From positions 1,054,001 to 1,118,000 of the forward strand of contig CAWBFX010000010.1 of NCBI GenBank assembly GCA_963788215.1: a stretch of 64,000 nt of DNA. The letters run 5' to 3'. Position numbers and translations under genes: made by a program. This document shows positions 34,019 to 42,492 of the stretch, in pieces; the first letter of the stretch is position 1; each line of letters begins with the position of its first letter. The notes below the pieces were generated by a model, which ran no database searches, had not been told where the DNA came from, and saw nothing but the letters and a program-made list of their open reading frames with translations. This DNA comes from AC-32 sp963788215 (GTDB taxonomy: Bacteria; Actinomycetota; Thermoleophilia; Gaiellales; Gaiellaceae).

Positions 34019-36424
34019 ATGCCAGCCGTACGCCGCCTGCGCGGGACCGCGCCGTTTGCCGTTCTCGCGCTGATTCTGATCCTTCCTGCCTTCGGCGCCG
34101 GTCCGGCCGCCGCCGCGCGCAAGCACCGCGCACCTCATCCCGGCCTCGGCCACACGGTCGTGATGCCGGACAGGCCCGCGAAGGGCAAGCGCCTCCGGGT
34201 GCTGCCCGCAGCCGGCGCGTCCGTGCGCCGGTTCCTCCACCACGGGCAGAGAGGGCCGAACCGCCCACACGGGCCGAGGGCGGCCTGCCCCGACCCGACC
34301 TGCAACCTGACCTATCACGGCGGGGCGCTCGTCATCGGGCCGCACACGACGCACGTCGTCTACTGGCAGCCGCCGGGCTTCACGGTCACGGCGAACTACC
34401 ACTCGCTGATCGAGCGCTTCCTGACCGACGCCGCCGCCGACAGCGGCCGCGCGACGAACGTCTACGCGACCGACACGCAGTACGACGACTCGACGAACAC
34501 GTTCATCCAGTACCAGCAGACGTTCGCAGGCGCGCTGACCGACACGAACGCGTTCCCGGCCACTGCGTCCGGCTGCCCGACGACGGACGGGACGCTCACC
34601 GTCCCGAATTGCCTCACCCAGACGCAGGAGTCGACGGAGCTCGACAACTTCATCCAGGCCAACAGCCTTCCGCGCGGGCTCGACCACATCTACTTCCTCG
34701 TGCTTCCCGACAACGTCGAGACGTGCGTCGACGACTTCTCCGATTGCGGGAACGTCCTCAACCTCTCGCCGCGCTACTGCGCCTACCACAGCTCGTTCAA
34801 CATCGGCGGGCACGGCCTGACGCTCTGGGCGAACGAGCCGTACATCGGCTTCGCCTCCGGCCACTGCAACAGCGGTGACGCCACGAAGAGGCCGAACGGC
34901 GACGTGACCGACCACGAGCTCAACGTGATCAGCCACGAGCACAACGAGACGATCACCGACCCGACCGGCGCCGGCTGGTTCGACACGAACGGCGCGGGCG
35001 AGAACGGCGACAAGTGCAACTTCGACTTCGGCACGCGGATCGCCAACAACGGGACGGGTGACTACAACCAGCTGATCAACCACAACCCGTACGAGATCCA
35101 GCAGGAGTGGAGCAACGCGATCACTGGCTGCGCGCTCAACTTCGGCGCCGTTGCGCCGACCGCGTCGTTCACGTGGTCGCCCTCGTCGCCGGCGGCGCTG
35201 GATCCCGTCGCCTTCGACGGGACGAGCTCGCACTCGAACAACTCCGGCGGCTACATCATCGACTACCAGTGGAACTTCGGGGACGGCGGGACCGGGAGCG
35301 GCCCGACGCCGAGCCACACCTACGCGGCAGCCGGCAACTACTCGGTTACGCTCACGGTCGAGGACGACGCGGGCCTCACGGCCACTACGAGCCAGACGGT
35401 TACCGTTGCCCAGCGCGCGACGACTACGACTTACACCGGCGCGACCAGCGGCGACTACCACGACTCCACGACTTTGTCGGGAACCCTCGTGGATACGGAG
35501 ACCTCGAGCCCGGTCGCGAACGAGACTCTCACGTTCACGCTCGGCTCCGAGTCGTGCTCCGCGACGACCGACCTCACCGGGTCGGCGTCCTGCACCGTCG
35601 TCCTCACGCAGATCCCCGGCGCGTACACGGTCACGGCCGCCTTCGCGGGCGACTCCGTCTACGGGCCGAGCTCCGACAGCCAGTCGTTCACGATCACGCG
35701 CGAGGAGACGACGCTCACGTACACCGGGCCGACGGTGATCCTCACGGGCGGGACGATGAACGTGACCGCGACGCTCGTCGAGGACGGCGCCAACGACGAC
35801 GACGGCGACGGAGGCTCGCCACCGCCCTCGCCGCCCGGCCAGACCGTGACCTTCGCGCTCGACGGCCAGACCTGCAGCGGGACGACCGACGCCGCCGGCC
35901 ACGTCGGCTGCTCGATCAACGTCTCCGGGTCGCTCGGGCCGAAGACGATCACCGCGACCTTCGCGGGCGACGCCTACTACCTCGGCTCGTCCGACAGCGC
36001 CGATGTCGTCGTCTTCGCCTTCCCGAGCCGTGGCGCCTTCGCCTTTGGCGACCAGACGGTCGCGGGAGCGGGCGCGGGCGACACGCTGACCTGGTGGAGC
36101 CACTCGTGGTCGAGCCTGAACAGCCTCTCGGGCGGCCTCGCGCCGCCGGCCTTCAAGGGCTTCGCGGCCAGCGTGACCACGCTGCCGCAGCAGAGCCCGG
36201 CCGAGGTGTGCGGGACGAGCTTCACGACCCGGACCGGCAACAGCGGGCAGCCGCCTGACTCGGTTCCGTCCTACATGGGCGTGCTCGTCGCGAGCTCGGT
36301 CACCCAGTCCGGCAGCACCGTCTCCGGCACCTGGGGCAGCATCGTGGTCGTCCACACCGACCCGGGCTACGGGCCGAATCCAGGCCATCCGGGCACGGGC
36401 ACGATCGTCGCGACCTTCTGTTAA
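34019..36424 (+). CDS. Large secreted protein: EXO-like protease-type domain, PKD domain and Ig-like repeats
   Basis: After a signal peptide (ends near AAAARKH, about residue 33) the first 350 residues carry VISHEHNETITDPTGAGWFD and GENGDKCNFDFG, a pattern seen in secreted EXORDIUM-like proteins and some zinc-protease-like domains. Then come a PKD domain (WNFGDGGTGSGP...AGNYSVTLTVEDDAG), two bacterial Ig-like domains (SGTLVDTETSSPVANETLTF; TVTFALDGQTCSGTTDAAG) separated by an acidic Asp/Pro linker, and a C-terminal beta domain of about 120 residues. ATG 34019 follows GAGAGGAGA. It ends with a strong hairpin. It is probably an adhesive or matrix-degrading surface protein; catalysis is unproven. 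Confidence 0.77.
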   Translation: MPAVRRLRGTAPFAVLALILILPAFGAGPAAAARKHRAPHPGLGHTVVMPDRPAKGKRLRVLPAAGASVRRFLHHGQRGPNRPHGPRAACPDPTCNLTYHGGALVIGPHTTHVVYWQPPGFTVTANYHSLIERFLTDAAADSGRATNVYATDTQYDDSTNTFIQYQQTFAGALTDTNAFPATASGCPTTDGTLTVPNCLTQTQESTELDNFIQANSLPRGLDHIYFLVLPDNVETCVDDFSDCGNVLNLSPRYCAYHSSFNIGGHGLTLWANEPYIGFASGHCNSGDATKRPNGDVTDHELNVISHEHNETITDPTGAGWFDTNGAGENGDKCNFDFGTRIANNGTGDYNQLINHNPYEIQQEWSNAITGCALNFGAVAPTASFTWSPSSPAALDPVAFDGTSSHSNNSGGYIIDYQWNFGDGGTGSGPTPSHTYAAAGNYSVTLTVEDDAGLTATTSQTVTVAQRATTTTYTGATSGDYHDSTTLSGTLVDTETSSPVANETLTFTLGSESCSATTDLTGSASCTVVLTQIPGAYTVTAAFAGDSVYGPSSDSQSFTITREETTLTYTGPTVILTGGTMNVTATLVEDGANDDDGDGGSPPPSPPGQTVTFALDGQTCSGTTDAAGHVGCSINVSGSLGPKTITATFAGDAYYLGSSDSADVVVFAFPSRGAFAFGDQTVAGAGAGDTLTWWSHSWSSLNSLSGGLAPPAFKGFAASVTTLPQQSPAEVCGTSFTTRTGNSGQPPDSVPSYMGVLVASSVTQSGSTVSGTWGSIVVVHTDPGYGPNPGHPGTGTIVATFC

Positions 36425-36433
36425 CGACTTATG

Positions 36434-36464
36434 GCGGAGGGCGCGGCTGGACCGCGCCCTCCGC
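36434..36464 (+). terminator. Strong GC hairpin after the PKD/Ig gene
   Basis: GCGGAGGGCGCGG (36434-36446) pairs perfectly with CCGCGCCCTCCGC (36452-36464) around a five-base loop, ten bases after the stop codon. The lack of a clear T-run is usual for high-GC actinobacterial terminators. Confidence 0.7.
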
Positions 36465-36512
36465 TGCAGAGCCGCGGTAAGGTCCCGGGAACCGGAAAAG
36501 GGGGAGAAGCTG

Positions 36513-37715
36513 ATGAGACGAAGCCTTTTCGTCTTTTGCGCCGCCGCCGCCCTCGTCCTTGCGATCGGGAGCGCCCAGGCATCTGTGGGCGCGAAGCACG
36601 GCAAGGGCCACGGCCACGGCAGGAGCCACGGAACGGTCACGATGTCGGTCTTCGCGACCGGCCTCAACAACCCGCGAGGCCTCACGTTCGGGCCGGACGG
36701 AAAGCTCTACGTTGCCGAGGGAGGTCTCGGCGGCACGCACAACTCCTTCGACGACACCTGTCCGTACGGGCAGGCCCACGGCGCCGCCGCGCCGTACTTC
36801 GGGAGCACGAACGACCCGGTCCTGGGCGGCCGGATCTCGAAGATCGACCGGCACGGACACGTCTCGACGGTCGTCGACGCACTACCGTCGAGCCAGACGA
36901 GCCCGGCGCTCGGCAGCCTCGTCAGCGGCGTCTCGAGCGTGGCCTTCGTCGGCCACAAGCTCTACGGACTGCTCGCCGGCGCGGGCTGCTCGCACGGGGT
37001 GCCGACGGTTCCGAACGGCGTCTTCCGCGTCGCCCATGACGGCAGCTGGTCGGTGATCGCCGACCTGAGCGCGTGGCGCGCCACGCACCCTGTCGCGAAC
37101 CCGGACGACGACGATCTCGAGCCGGACGGGACGTGGTACAGCATGGCCGCCTCGGGCGGGTCGCTGTACCCGATGGACTCCAACCAGGGCGAGCTCGACC
37201 GGGTGACGCCGCATGGCGACATCAGCCGCGTGGTCGACATCTCCGCGCAGCTCGGACACGCCGTGCCGACGGCGATCACGCAGCGCGGGCACGGCAAGCA
37301 CGGGCACGGCCACCATGGCCGCGGCTGGAACCACCACGGGCACGCGCCGCCGTTCTACATCGGCAACCTGGGCGTGTTCGGCCCGGAGGACGGGGACACG
37401 CCGAACGAGAGCGTCTGGAGCCTCGGCCCCAACGGGCAGCTCCACCAGCGGGTCACCGGCCTCGAGCAGGTGCTCGGGCTCGCGTTCCGCGGCGGCCAGC
37501 TCTACGCGCTCGAGATGAGCACGACTCCGGGAGGCCCGACCCCTGGGACGGGCGCGCTCGTCCGCGTGCGCGGCCATCACCTCGACACGATCGTCTCCGG
37601 GCTCGTCTTCCCGACGGGCATGACGGTCGGCCGCGACGGTGCGTTCTACGTCTCGGAGCAGGGATTCGGCTTCCCTGCCGGCGAGGGACGCGTCATCCGC
37701 ATCACGCTGCACTAG
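36513..37715 (+). CDS. Secreted ScyD/ScyE-family six-bladed propeller protein with His-rich insert
   Basis: The 400-residue protein has a signal peptide (about 1-23), then VFATGLNNPRGLTFGPDGKLYVAEGGLGG and PTGMTVGRDGAFYVSEQGFG, the hallmarks of ScyD/ScyE-type propellers. A loop near residues 258-280 (HGKHGHGHHGRGWNHHGHA) is very histidine-rich and could bind metal. In cyanobacteria ScyD/E are linked with scytonemin synthesis, but most relatives elsewhere have no known role. A -10-like TAAGGT at 36478-36483 and AAGGGGGAG precede ATG 36513. It is followed by a bidirectional hairpin. Confidence 0.8.
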   Translation: MRRSLFVFCAAAALVLAIGSAQASVGAKHGKGHGHGRSHGTVTMSVFATGLNNPRGLTFGPDGKLYVAEGGLGGTHNSFDDTCPYGQAHGAAAPYFGSTNDPVLGGRISKIDRHGHVSTVVDALPSSQTSPALGSLVSGVSSVAFVGHKLYGLLAGAGCSHGVPTVPNGVFRVAHDGSWSVIADLSAWRATHPVANPDDDDLEPDGTWYSMAASGGSLYPMDSNQGELDRVTPHGDISRVVDISAQLGHAVPTAITQRGHGKHGHGHHGRGWNHHGHAPPFYIGNLGVFGPEDGDTPNESVWSLGPNGQLHQRVTGLEQVLGLAFRGGQLYALEMSTTPGGPTPGTGALVRVRGHHLDTIVSGLVFPTGMTVGRDGAFYVSEQGFGFPAGEGRVIRITLH

Positions 37716-37730
37716 GTAGTGCTCGGCGCT

Positions 37731-37754
37731 CCGGGCCGGTTACGGCCGGCCCGG
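37731..37754. terminator. Bidirectional hairpin between convergent genes
   Basis: CCGGGCCGG (37731-37739) and CCGGCCCGG (37746-37754) pair perfectly around the loop TTACGG. The loop carries the TAA stop of the minus-strand gene (37740-37742). The layout copies the smaller hairpin at 4588-4604. Confidence 0.65.
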
Positions 37755-38720
37755 GGCGACACCCTGGTGCTCGAGCGAGGCCGTAAGCGCCTCGTCGAAG
37801 GCAGCGGCGATTCGCTCCGATGCCTCGCGCTCCTGGACAAGGATCTGCTCGACGACGCGCACCGTCTCGTCGTCGCCGGCTCGCTCGGCAACGCGCTTGA
37901 GCTGCTCGTAGCCGCCGATCTCCAGGTGCTCGAACGCACGCGCGAACGCGGCCAGCTTGCCGGGGGTATCGGGGTGCGCCTGGAAGAACGCGCCCCAGTT
38001 GAGCGCTCCCAGCCGAAGGGCGGCGTCCTTGAGCGTCGACGGATCGCCCCCGAGCTCGTCGAGCCGCGCTTCGATCGCCTCTGCGTGGTCGCGCGTCTCG
38101 CCGAGGTGGTCGGCGTAGATGTTCGCGAGCGTCTCGCTGCCCGCGAGCTTCGGCCCGCGCTCCAGGAGAGCGATCGCCTGCTCCTCGATCGCGTGCGCGT
38201 CCGCGAGGTACTTGCGGAGCTGCTCGTCGAGGTCTTCGCGGCCCACCGCGTCCAGCGACGCCTCGACCGCGTCGTCGTAGGTCGCCTCGAGCCGCTCCAT
38301 CATCGCCCGCTCGTCGCGCGCGTTCTCCTCGGCTCCGTTCGCGACCCCGGGCTCACCGGCGCGCTCGGCCGCGCGCCTCAGCAGCTCGTACGACGACAGC
38401 TCGAGCGCCTCGTAGGAGAGGGAGTGCGCGTGGAGCTTCCCGGGCGTGTCCGGGTTCAGGCGCGCGAAGAGCAGGAAGCCCTTGCCGCCGACCTTCATCA
38501 CGGTGTCCTTGGTCAGCGACGGCTTGGCGCCGCGATCCTCGAGCAGGGAACGGACGCGCTGCTCATGTCGTTCGGTCTCGGTGAGGTGCTCGCGGTAGAG
38601 CTCGGAGAGCTTCGGATGACCCGCCGCATCGGGCGCTCCGCGCAGCTGCGCGAGCGCTTGCACCTCGATCGAGTGCGCGTCGGTCAGGTACTTGGCGAGC
38701 TGTTCTGAGATCTCGGTCAT
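37740..38720 (-). CDS. Tandem DUF892 (YciF-like) ferritin-fold protein
   Basis: The 326-residue protein has two related halves. Each begins with a helix rich in Glu and His (EQLAKYLTDAHSIEVQAL; EQLRKYLADAHAIEEQAI), continues with a YREHLTETERHE / YADHLGETRDHA helix, and ends with a SYELLRRAAERAGE / GYEQLKRVAERAGD helix. This is the four-helix DUF892/YciF fold, usually stress-induced and able to bind di-metal centres. Two fused copies are unusual, since most members have one. ATG 38720 is chosen at the start of the first repeat. It is divergent from a lipoprotein gene. Confidence 0.8.
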   Translation of the reverse strand: MTEISEQLAKYLTDAHSIEVQALAQLRGAPDAAGHPKLSELYREHLTETERHEQRVRSLLEDRGAKPSLTKDTVMKVGGKGFLLFARLNPDTPGKLHAHSLSYEALELSSYELLRRAAERAGEPGVANGAEENARDERAMMERLEATYDDAVEASLDAVGREDLDEQLRKYLADAHAIEEQAIALLERGPKLAGSETLANIYADHLGETRDHAEAIEARLDELGGDPSTLKDAALRLGALNWGAFFQAHPDTPGKLAAFARAFEHLEIGGYEQLKRVAERAGDDETVRVVEQILVQEREASERIAAAFDEALTASLEHQGVAPGRP

Positions 38721-38754
38721 GTGCACCTGTTTCCCTAACCTGAAAGAGGTAACC

Positions 38755-39165
38755 GTGCTCGTCCGCGCCCTCATACTCGGGACCCTCGCGCTCTCCGTCG
38801 CGGCCTGCGGAGCTGACAAGGAGCAAGCGAAGCCGAAACCCGCTGCGCCTGCGGCCGGGCTCCGCCCGTGCAAGCTGACCGCTGCGCAGCGGCGCGCGAT
38901 CGCACTCTCGGAGGCCGACATCCGTCGGCTTCGCAAGATCCAGGAGCCGCTCACGAAGTTCTCCGACCAGGGCACGCCTGCGCAGGAGCGGGTAACCAAC
39001 AAGTTCCTGCTGGACATGGGCGGCACCAAGCTGCCGATCAACGAGCGCGCCCGCCTCCTCCGGTTGGCGAAGGGGGCAGTCGGGCTCTGCGGTGAGTGCT
39101 TCTCGGGTCTCGAGTCCGCGGAGCCGGTCCTGGCCGGTCGGCTCGGCGAGAGCCGCTGCGGCTAG
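38755..39165 (+). CDS. Small lipoprotein (136 aa)
   Basis: A lipobox LSVAAC near residue 17 marks a lipoprotein. After a Lys/Pro linker there is a helical domain (LTAAQRRAIALSEADIRRLRKI) with cysteines in RPCKL, LCGECF and SRCG that may form two disulphides. No family is recognised. GTG 38755 follows AAAGAGG, and a -10-like TAACCT is at 38736-38741. The TAG stop is shared with the convergent acetyltransferase gene (CTAG). Confidence 0.7.
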   Translation: MLVRALILGTLALSVAACGADKEQAKPKPAAPAAGLRPCKLTAAQRRAIALSEADIRRLRKIQEPLTKFSDQGTPAQERVTNKFLLDMGGTKLPINERARLLRLAKGAVGLCGECFSGLESAEPVLAGRLGESRCG

Positions 39166-40019
39166 CTGAAGCTCCACTGATCGACGTCGGCGACGGGCCG
39201 GTAGCCGATCTGCTGGTAGATCGAGTTCGACGTGGGGTTCGCGAGGTCGGTGAACAGGAAGCAGAAACGCCTGCCGCGATCGAGCAGCATCTGCGTGAGC
39301 TCGGCCGTGAGCGCGCTCGCGTAGCCGCGGCGGCGCAGCTCGGGCGGCGTGTAGATCGGCCCGATCCGGGCCCCGTTCGGGGTGCTGCCGCCGTGGCCGC
39401 CCATCGAGACTGGCTCGCCGTCGACGTCCCAGATCAGGATTCCGCTGTCCGGGTCGTCGAGGCGGCGCTCCAGCCATTCCTGCGACGTCTCCGGCGGCGG
39501 TTCGCTCATCGCCTCGTCCACGAAAGCGTCCATCCACGCGATCACGAGCGCGCTGTCGCGGTCCTCGTAGGGCCGCATCCGGCCCGCGACGCCTTCCGGT
39601 GGGCGCGTCTCCTCGGCCTCGTAGATGCGCAGCCTCATCGAGATCTCGGCCTTGGCGCCGGTGCGCGTCTCCCAGATCTCTGCGAATCGCGCCACGGGCT
39701 CCCGCGGCCCCCCGGCGCCCGGCAACGTCCCGAACGCAGCCGCGGCGTCGTCGGCCAGCGGCTCGAGAGCGGCAGGGTCGTCGACGGCGGTGAGGATCAG
39801 GTTGTGCGGCGGCGTTCGCATCGTCGCGGCGACGACCTCGTCACCCTCGACCGCGACCGCGAAGTACGGCTCCTCGCCGTAGAGAAGCGGGTGTGTGCGC
39901 AGCCGCGAGCACAACCCGAGCGGCAGGTTGTGCACGGCCTCGCGGGCGAGCAGGAACTCCCCCGCGCGCTCGAGGAACTCGCCTGCGCCCTTCGGCCGCT
40001 TGACCTCCATCTGAGCCAT
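39162..40019 (-). CDS. GNAT-family N-acetyltransferase
   Basis: The 285-residue protein has a C-terminal GNAT domain with acetyl-CoA binding RIGPIYTPPELRRRGYASALTAEL and the final strand FLFTDLANPTSNSIYQQIGYRPV. The N-terminal 140 residues form a second, degenerate GNAT-like domain (EEPYFAVAVEGDEVVAATMRTPP), a common two-domain layout. The acetylated substrate is unknown. ATG 40019 is just upstream of the divergent trypsin gene region. Confidence 0.82.
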   Translation of the reverse strand: MAQMEVKRPKGAGEFLERAGEFLLAREAVHNLPLGLCSRLRTHPLLYGEEPYFAVAVEGDEVVAATMRTPPHNLILTAVDDPAALEPLADDAAAAFGTLPGAGGPREPVARFAEIWETRTGAKAEISMRLRIYEAEETRPPEGVAGRMRPYEDRDSALVIAWMDAFVDEAMSEPPPETSQEWLERRLDDPDSGILIWDVDGEPVSMGGHGGSTPNGARIGPIYTPPELRRRGYASALTAELTQMLLDRGRRFCFLFTDLANPTSNSIYQQIGYRPVADVDQWSFS

Positions 40020-40073
40020 CTTGCACTACGCTGTGGGCGAGGAAAGGGTCACGAGGAAAAGGGGAGAACCAAG

Positions 40074-40835
40074 ATGCGAAAGCTGCTTCCGCTGCTCGTA
40101 CTCGCCGGCGCGCTGACCTTCGCTGCGGCCGGTGGGGCGATCACGTACGGCGTTCCCGACGGGAACGCGCATCCCGAGGTCGGCGCGCTGCTCGCGCTCC
40201 AGGCGTACTCGGACGGAAGTTGGGCCGAATGCACCGGGACGCTGATCGCGCCGCGTGTGTTTCTGACTGCCGAGCACTGCGACGACGGGGTCGCGCGCCG
40301 CGAGGTCACCTTCGCGACCAACTTCGTCCGCGGCTCCAGCACCACCTACTGGGGAACGTGGCACGGCGACCCGCAGTACAACCAGAGCCAGTCCGATCCG
40401 CACGACATCGCGGTCATCGTTCTGGACAGGCGCGTCAGCATCGCGCCGGCGCGGCTGCCGCAGGCGGGCTCGCTCTCGGGCCTGACCGGTGACCAGCAGT
40501 TCACCTCGGTCGGCTACGGCGCCCAGTCCGTCACGAGCGACCACGGTGGACACACGTTCCACTACCAGGACACACGCTTCGTGGCGACCGGCACGCTGAA
40601 CTCGGTCACTCCGTCGTGGCTCCGGATCTCGCAGAACCCCGCGCACGGAGACGGGGGCACGTGCTACGGCGACTCGGGCGGCCCGAACTTCCTCGGCGCC
40701 GGGTCGACGGAGACGAACATCGTCGCCGGCACGACGATCAGCGGCGACACGACCTGCCGCTCGACGAACGTCGACTACCGGCTCGACACGGCGTCGGCCC
40801 GCACGTTCCTGGGCCAGTTCGTGGCGCTGCCGTAG
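40074..40835 (+). CDS. Secreted trypsin-like serine protease (S1)
   Basis: The 253-residue protein has a signal peptide (about 1-20) and the S1 triad: His in FLTAEHCDDG, Asp in PHDIAVIVLDR and Ser in CYGDSGGPNF. The mature N-terminus ITYGVPDGNAHPEVG resembles an activation site. Cysteines near His and Ser can form the usual disulphides. AAAAGGGGAG precedes ATG 40074, and TACGCT at 40027-40032 could be its -10 box. It ends two bases before the queF stop on the other strand. Confidence 0.86.
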   Translation: MRKLLPLLVLAGALTFAAAGGAITYGVPDGNAHPEVGALLALQAYSDGSWAECTGTLIAPRVFLTAEHCDDGVARREVTFATNFVRGSSTTYWGTWHGDPQYNQSQSDPHDIAVIVLDRRVSIAPARLPQAGSLSGLTGDQQFTSVGYGAQSVTSDHGGHTFHYQDTRFVATGTLNSVTPSWLRISQNPAHGDGGTCYGDSGGPNFLGAGSTETNIVAGTTISGDTTCRSTNVDYRLDTASARTFLGQFVALP

Positions 40836-40837
40836 AC

Positions 40838-41213
40838 CTACGCCTCGGCGGTGATCGTGATCCCGCCGCGCGCCTTCTGCTCGAGCTTCACCGTCACCTC
40901 GGTGGCGGGAAGCTCGAGCGCGGCCGCGGCGTCGTCGCGGATCCGCACGGCTAGCGCCTCGCAGAAGGCGCCCTCGTTGCGGAAGCTGCTCAGGTAGAGC
41001 TTGAGCGACTTCGACTCGAGGCAGAGCGCCTTTCGGGCGGTACGAGATCGTCGCGGTGTAGAGGTCCGGCTGGCCGGTGATCGGGCAGACGGCCGTCAGC
41101 TCGTCGCTGCGCATCTCCACGCTCGCGACGCCGGGGTTCTCGAAGGTCTCCAGGCCCGCGTAGCTCTCGGATCCCGCGTGCCCGAGCGCTACGAACTCGG
41201 TCGAGCGTTCCAT
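40838..41213 (-). CDS. queF: NADPH-dependent 7-cyano-7-deazaguanine reductase (frameshifted near 41029)
   Basis: QueF reduces preQ0 to preQ1 in queuosine synthesis. The short, single-domain form of about 125 residues is expected. ELTAVCPITGQPDLYTATISYRPK contains the catalytic Cys, and, after removing one base (CC to C at 41029-41030), ALCLESKSLKLYL and FRNEGAFCEALAV follow, then a natural TAG at 40838-40840. All diagnostic motifs are present across the break, so this is probably an insertion error. It is leaderless and divergent from the gene at 41232. Confidence 0.85.
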
Positions 41214-41216
41214 GCT

Positions 41217-41229
41217 GCGTACTGTACGC
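41217..41229. promoter_or_regulatory. Palindromic bidirectional -10 element for two leaderless genes
   Basis: GCGTAC-T-GTACGC is a perfect 13-bp palindrome that fills most of the 18 bp between ATG 41213 (minus) and GTG 41232 (plus). It gives TACTGT six bases before the plus start and TACAGT seven bases before the minus start. One element thus seems to serve as -10 box for both leaderless genes. Confidence 0.6.
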
Positions 41230-41231
41230 GC

Positions 41232-41600
41232 GTGCCGCGCCTCTACCTCGCCGGTCCGCCGTTCGCAGACGAGTACCGCCGCCGCGCGAAGGCGCTCGTC
41301 GAGGAGCTCGGCTGGGAGCCCGTCGATCCGATGCGGCGCGACTTCCGCGGCCGCACGGAGGGGAACGAGGCCGAGATCGTGGAAGGGGACCTCGAGGACA
41401 TCGAGTCGTGTGACGCGGTTCTCGCCGACTTCGGCGAGCCTGACGAGGGGACGGCGATGGAGGCCTGGCACGCTCACGCGATCGGGCGGCCGGTCGTGGT
41501 CTGGACCGGCGGGCGCAAGCCGCATCCGTGGACGGTCTTCGTCGCAGACGTCGTTTGCGACGAGCTCGAGGACGCGGTTCGCGCGCTGGCCGGGCGCTAG
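41232..41600 (+). CDS. Nucleoside 2-deoxyribosyltransferase-like protein
   Basis: The 122-residue protein begins PRLYLAGPPF and includes CDAVLADFGEPDEGTAMEAWHAHAIGRPVVVW, where the glutamate in the D-EGTA-E segment matches the catalytic region of nucleoside 2-deoxyribosyltransferases and RCL-type hydrolases. It may salvage or degrade modified deoxynucleosides. GTG 41232 is leaderless. Being divergent from queF by only 18 bp may be meaningful, since both handle purine-like bases, but that is speculation. Confidence 0.75.
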   Translation: MPRLYLAGPPFADEYRRRAKALVEELGWEPVDPMRRDFRGRTEGNEAEIVEGDLEDIESCDAVLADFGEPDEGTAMEAWHAHAIGRPVVVWTGGRKPHPWTVFVADVVCDELEDAVRALAGR

Positions 41601-41611
41601 GCTTCGGCGCC

Positions 41612-42457
41612 TTGAGCGCGCCTCCTGGAGCCGCAAGGAACCTGCGTCTCTACGGCGCGGCGGTCGCGCGCATCCTCGTGCGATCCGGCCAGCGGGCCTT
41701 CCGTGACGACGGTGCAGCCTCGGAGCGGCCGGTGTTCGTGCTCGGCTCGCCCAGGTCGGGAACGACCTTCGTCGCCGGCTCGATCGGACGGGTGCCGGGC
41801 TTCACCGACCTCGGCGAGCTCGGTCCCTGGAAGGCGGCGATTCCGGAGCTCGCGGGCGCCGACGAAGAAACTGCTGCCAGGGAGCTGCGGCGCAGGCTCG
41901 AGCGCGTGCGGCGCTTCGGGCTCGTGCGCGGGCTGCGTGCCGTCGAGCAGTCGCCCGAGACGTCCTTCGTCCTCGCGGCGGCGCTGCGCGCGTACCCGCA
42001 GGCGGCGGTCGTCCACATGATCCGCGACCCGCGCGACGTGGCCGCTTCGCTCCTGCAGAAGGGCTGGCTGCGGGAAGGACGGCCGGGGCAGGACGACGTC
42101 GGCAATCCCTACGGGCACTACGCCCGCTTCTGGGTCGAGGCGGAGCGCCGCGACGAGTTCGACGCCGCGAGCGAGGCGCGTCGGGCCGCGTGGGCCTGGC
42201 GGCGCTACGTCGCCGCCGCGCAGGGAGCTCCGTCGAGCACGGTCGACGTGCGTTACGAGGAGCTGGCGGCGGACCTGGAGACCGCTTCCGAGCCGCTCGC
42301 GGCGCACATCGGCGCCGACCCTGTTCTGCTCGCCCAGGCGCTCGTCGGCATGCATGCCGAGTCGATAGGACGCTGGCAGCGGAACCTCACGCACCAGCAG
42401 GTCGAGGAGATCGAGGCCGAAGCTGGCGAGCTGATGCAGGAGCTCGGCTATTCGTAG
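41612..42457 (+). CDS. Sulfotransferase-family protein
   Basis: The 281-residue protein has the PAPS-binding loop VFVLGSPRSGTTFVAGSI near residue 44 and the 3'-phosphate segment VVHMIRDPRDVAASLLQKGW near 132, both diagnostic of sulfotransferases. TTG 41612 is 11 bp after the previous stop; no better start is seen. A second, different sulfotransferase follows directly, so the pair may sulphate one surface glycan, lipid or small molecule. Confidence 0.82.
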   Translation: MSAPPGAARNLRLYGAAVARILVRSGQRAFRDDGAASERPVFVLGSPRSGTTFVAGSIGRVPGFTDLGELGPWKAAIPELAGADEETAARELRRRLERVRRFGLVRGLRAVEQSPETSFVLAAALRAYPQAAVVHMIRDPRDVAASLLQKGWLREGRPGQDDVGNPYGHYARFWVEAERRDEFDAASEARRAAWAWRRYVAAAQGAPSSTVDVRYEELAADLETASEPLAAHIGADPVLLAQALVGMHAESIGRWQRNLTHQQVEEIEAEAGELMQELGYS

Positions 42458-42492
42458 CCTCGCGGACGCTGGTTCCGACGCTTCCGGACCCG

